Origin: Flavobacterium anhuiense
GTDB lineage: Bacteria > Bacteroidota > Bacteroidia > Flavobacteriales > Flavobacteriaceae
Assembly: GCF_004151235.1 (NCBI RefSeq)
Contig: NZ_JUIV01000002.1
Location: forward strand, 186,001-250,000
DNA: 64,000 nucleotides
Reading direction: 5' to 3'
Under the pieces are notes generated by a model, which saw nothing but the letters and a program-made list of their open reading frames with translations, had not been told where the DNA came from and ran no database searches. Shown here piece after piece: positions 62,473-64,000 of this stretch. The number at the start of each line of letters is the position of its first letter. Positions within the stretch are counted from its first letter, which is position 1. Made by a program: the position numbers and the translations under genes.

Positions 62473-63843
62473 TTATACGACTACTTTACCGCCAACTAAA
62501 TGTTTTACTTGTGAAAAAGGTTCAGCGACAAAGTGATCTCTATTTTTGATTTTTTCAGGGAAACGAACGTGATATTCGAACTCATCTCTAAAGTGACGAA
62601 TTGCCGCAGCTACTGGCCAGGAAGCAGCATCACCAAGTGGACAGATTGTGTTTCCTTCAATTTTGCTTTGAATGCTCCACAATAATTCGATATCTTCTTC
62701 ACGGCCTTGACCGTTTTCGATTCTCCATAAGATTTTTTCTAACCATCCTGTTCCTTCACGGCAAGGCGTACATTGCCCGCAAGATTCGTGGTGGTAGAAA
62801 CGGGCAAAGTTCCAAGTGTTTCTAACGATACAAGCTGTATCGTTGTAAACAATAAATCCTCCAGAACCTAACATAGATCCAGTAGCAAAACCACCATCGC
62901 TAAGAGATTCGTAAGTCATTAAACGATCTTCGCCGTTTGCTGTTTTGAAAATCAAATCAGCAGGTAAGATTGGCACAGATGAACCTCCAGGTACAAATGC
63001 TTTTAGTGGACGATCAGAAGACATTCCTCCTAGATATTCATCAGAATTCATGAATTCGTCAACACTTAATCCTAATTCAATTTCGTAAACTCCAGGATTT
63101 TTGATATGTCCAGAAGCAGAAATTAATTTAGTTCCAGTAGAACGTCCGATACCAATTTTTGCATAATCATCACCAGAATTGTTTACAATCCATGGCACGG
63201 TCGCAATAGTTTCAACGTTGTTTACTACAGTTGGATTTGCCCAAAGACCAGAAACCGCTGGGAAAGGTGGTTTAATACGAGGATTTCCTCTTTTACCTTC
63301 CAATGATTCGATTAATGCTGTTTCTTCTCCACAGATATAAGCTCCAGCTCCACAGTGAACGTGAAGTTCAAGATCATAACCTGTTCCTAATATATTTTTT
63401 CCTAACCATCCGGCAGCTTTTGCTTCGGCGATTGCTCTTTCTAAGATTTTAAAAACCCACATATATTCTCCACGGATGTAGATATAAGATAGGTTGGCAC
63501 CCAAAGCGTAGCTCGAAGTAATCATTCCTTCGATCAATAAGTGAGGAATAAATTCCATCAAATAACGATCTTTGAATGTTCCAGGCTCAGACTCGTCGGC
63601 ATTACAAACTAAGTGTCTTGGTCTTCCTGATTTTTTATCAATAAAGCTCCATTTCATTCCGGCAGGGAAACCCGCACCACCACGACCACGTAATCCTGAT
63701 TTTTTTACTTCTTCAGTAACTTCATCTGGAGTAAGTGTTTTTAAAGCTTTTTCTACAGAAGCGTAACCACCATTTTGGCGATACACTTCGTAGGTTTTAA
63801 TTCCAGGAATATTGATTTTATCTAATAATATTTTTTGTGACAT
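62473..63843 (-). CDS. nuoF: NADH-quinone oxidoreductase subunit F
   Basis: This 456-residue subunit binds NADH, FMN and a 4Fe-4S cluster. The NADH/FMN loops are GLRGRGGAGFPAGMKWSF and VCNADESEPGTFKDR. The cluster ligands are in ESCGQCTPCREGTGW and the later cysteine in NTICPLGDAASW. It starts one base after the nuoE stop codon. The gap to nuoG (62381-62472) has weak short-period repeats only. Confidence 0.96.
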   Translation of the reverse strand: MSQKILLDKINIPGIKTYEVYRQNGGYASVEKALKTLTPDEVTEEVKKSGLRGRGGAGFPAGMKWSFIDKKSGRPRHLVCNADESEPGTFKDRYLMEFIPHLLIEGMITSSYALGANLSYIYIRGEYMWVFKILERAIAEAKAAGWLGKNILGTGYDLELHVHCGAGAYICGEETALIESLEGKRGNPRIKPPFPAVSGLWANPTVVNNVETIATVPWIVNNSGDDYAKIGIGRSTGTKLISASGHIKNPGVYEIELGLSVDEFMNSDEYLGGMSSDRPLKAFVPGGSSVPILPADLIFKTANGEDRLMTYESLSDGGFATGSMLGSGGFIVYNDTACIVRNTWNFARFYHHESCGQCTPCREGTGWLEKILWRIENGQGREEDIELLWSIQSKIEGNTICPLGDAASWPVAAAIRHFRDEFEYHVRFPEKIKNRDHFVAEPFSQVKHLVGGKVVV

Positions 63844-63844
63844 C

Positions 63845-64000
63845 TTATTTATCGTGTAATATTATTTTATCATCTCTACAATCAGCAATGATCTGATCGA
63901 TTTTCTCTTCTGTCAGTTTCTCTTTGTAGAAATCTCCCAACTGCATCATTGGAGCGTATCCGCAAGCACCTAAACATTCTACACCAGCAATAGTGAACAT
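63845..64000 (-). CDS. nuoE: NADH-quinone oxidoreductase subunit E, C-terminal end (gene continues outside)
   Basis: The last 51 codons of nuoE lie at the right edge, with the stop at 63845-63847. The translated end contains [31 protein letters not shown], with the two C-terminal cysteines of the thioredoxin-like 2Fe-2S domain. The Met at 63998-64000 is internal to the family alignment, so the gene continues outside the window, together with the expected nuoD, C, B and A. Confidence 0.92.
   Translation of the reverse strand: MFTIAGVECLGACGYAPMMQLGDFYKEKLTEEKIDQIIADCRDDKIILHDK

Noticed and set aside
1..64000. Search for tRNA, rRNA, transposase, integrase or phage genes
   Set aside because: No CCA-ended cloverleaf, rRNA stretch or recombinase motif was seen; the accessory cassette therefore shows no visible mobility gene of its own.

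Overview
The window is a stretch of chromosome from a member of the Bacteroidota, almost certainly a Flavobacterium. The evidence is the AT-rich DNA, promoters of the TTG / TAnnTTTG type, start codons without Shine-Dalgarno sequences, proteins with type IX secretion (T9SS) C-terminal sorting domains, a TonB-dependent receptor with a carboxypeptidase-like domain, families largely confined to this phylum (DUF2480, DUF3078, DUF5683, DUF5689), an epimerase-like threonine dehydrogenase, and a nuo operon whose NuoG lacks the large molybdopterin-like domain. No tRNA, rRNA, insertion sequence, phage gene or CRISPR array was seen.

Layout. 1-7.6 kb: end of an MFS transporter gene, a TonB receptor with its DUF5689 lipoprotein, a secreted protein of unknown role, and the ribosome-associated GTPase HflX. 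7.7-20.1 kb: the SUF iron-sulfur assembly locus on the minus strand (hesB/iscA, sufB, sufC, sufD, then sufS, a lipoprotein, sufE, a DUF59 protein, DUF2480), with DUF3078 after it. Between sufD and sufS lie four plus-strand genes: a membrane-anchored serine hydrolase and a tight three-gene cassette (P-loop kinase-like protein, PIN-GNAT-PUA-like fusion, ASCH protein). That cassette is the best candidate here for an undescribed system. 20.4-22.2 kb: a coiled-coil envelope protein and a metallo-beta-lactamase-fold hydrolase. 22.3-30.4 kb: two large paralogous leucine-rich-repeat surface proteins with T9SS signals and a fibronectin-III lipoprotein. The two LRR genes have matching promoters carrying the same dyad at exactly the same distance.

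30.7-35.3 kb: secreted S8 and M1 peptidases and threonine dehydrogenase. 35.6-42.0 kb: a small lipoprotein, mfd, DUF5683, an ACT-like protein and YraN, with a large palindromic repeat after mfd and a possible small RNA near 40.4-40.6 kb. 42.2-49.7 kb: LD-carboxypeptidase, serine hydrolase, EEP-family hydrolase, 3-hydroxyanthranilate dioxygenase, a tail-to-tail toxin-antitoxin-like pair, a secreted class II cyclic-nucleotide phosphodiesterase and an ALDH7-type dehydrogenase. 49.7-52.6 kb: a T9SS-exported pectate lyase whose upstream region holds four copies of a 14-bp dyad. 53.1-64.0 kb: a Bax-inhibitor-like membrane protein and the complex I genes nuoN to nuoE, running off the right edge.

How the parts fit. 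Core functions (Fe-S assembly, respiration, repair, ribosome rescue) alternate with accessory genes for the cell surface and polymer degradation. The pectate lyase, TonB receptor, LRR proteins and secreted peptidases fit a soil, plant-associated or freshwater degrader of polymers. Coordinates and motifs were read by eye; family names rest on recognition of sequence motifs and were not checked against a database.
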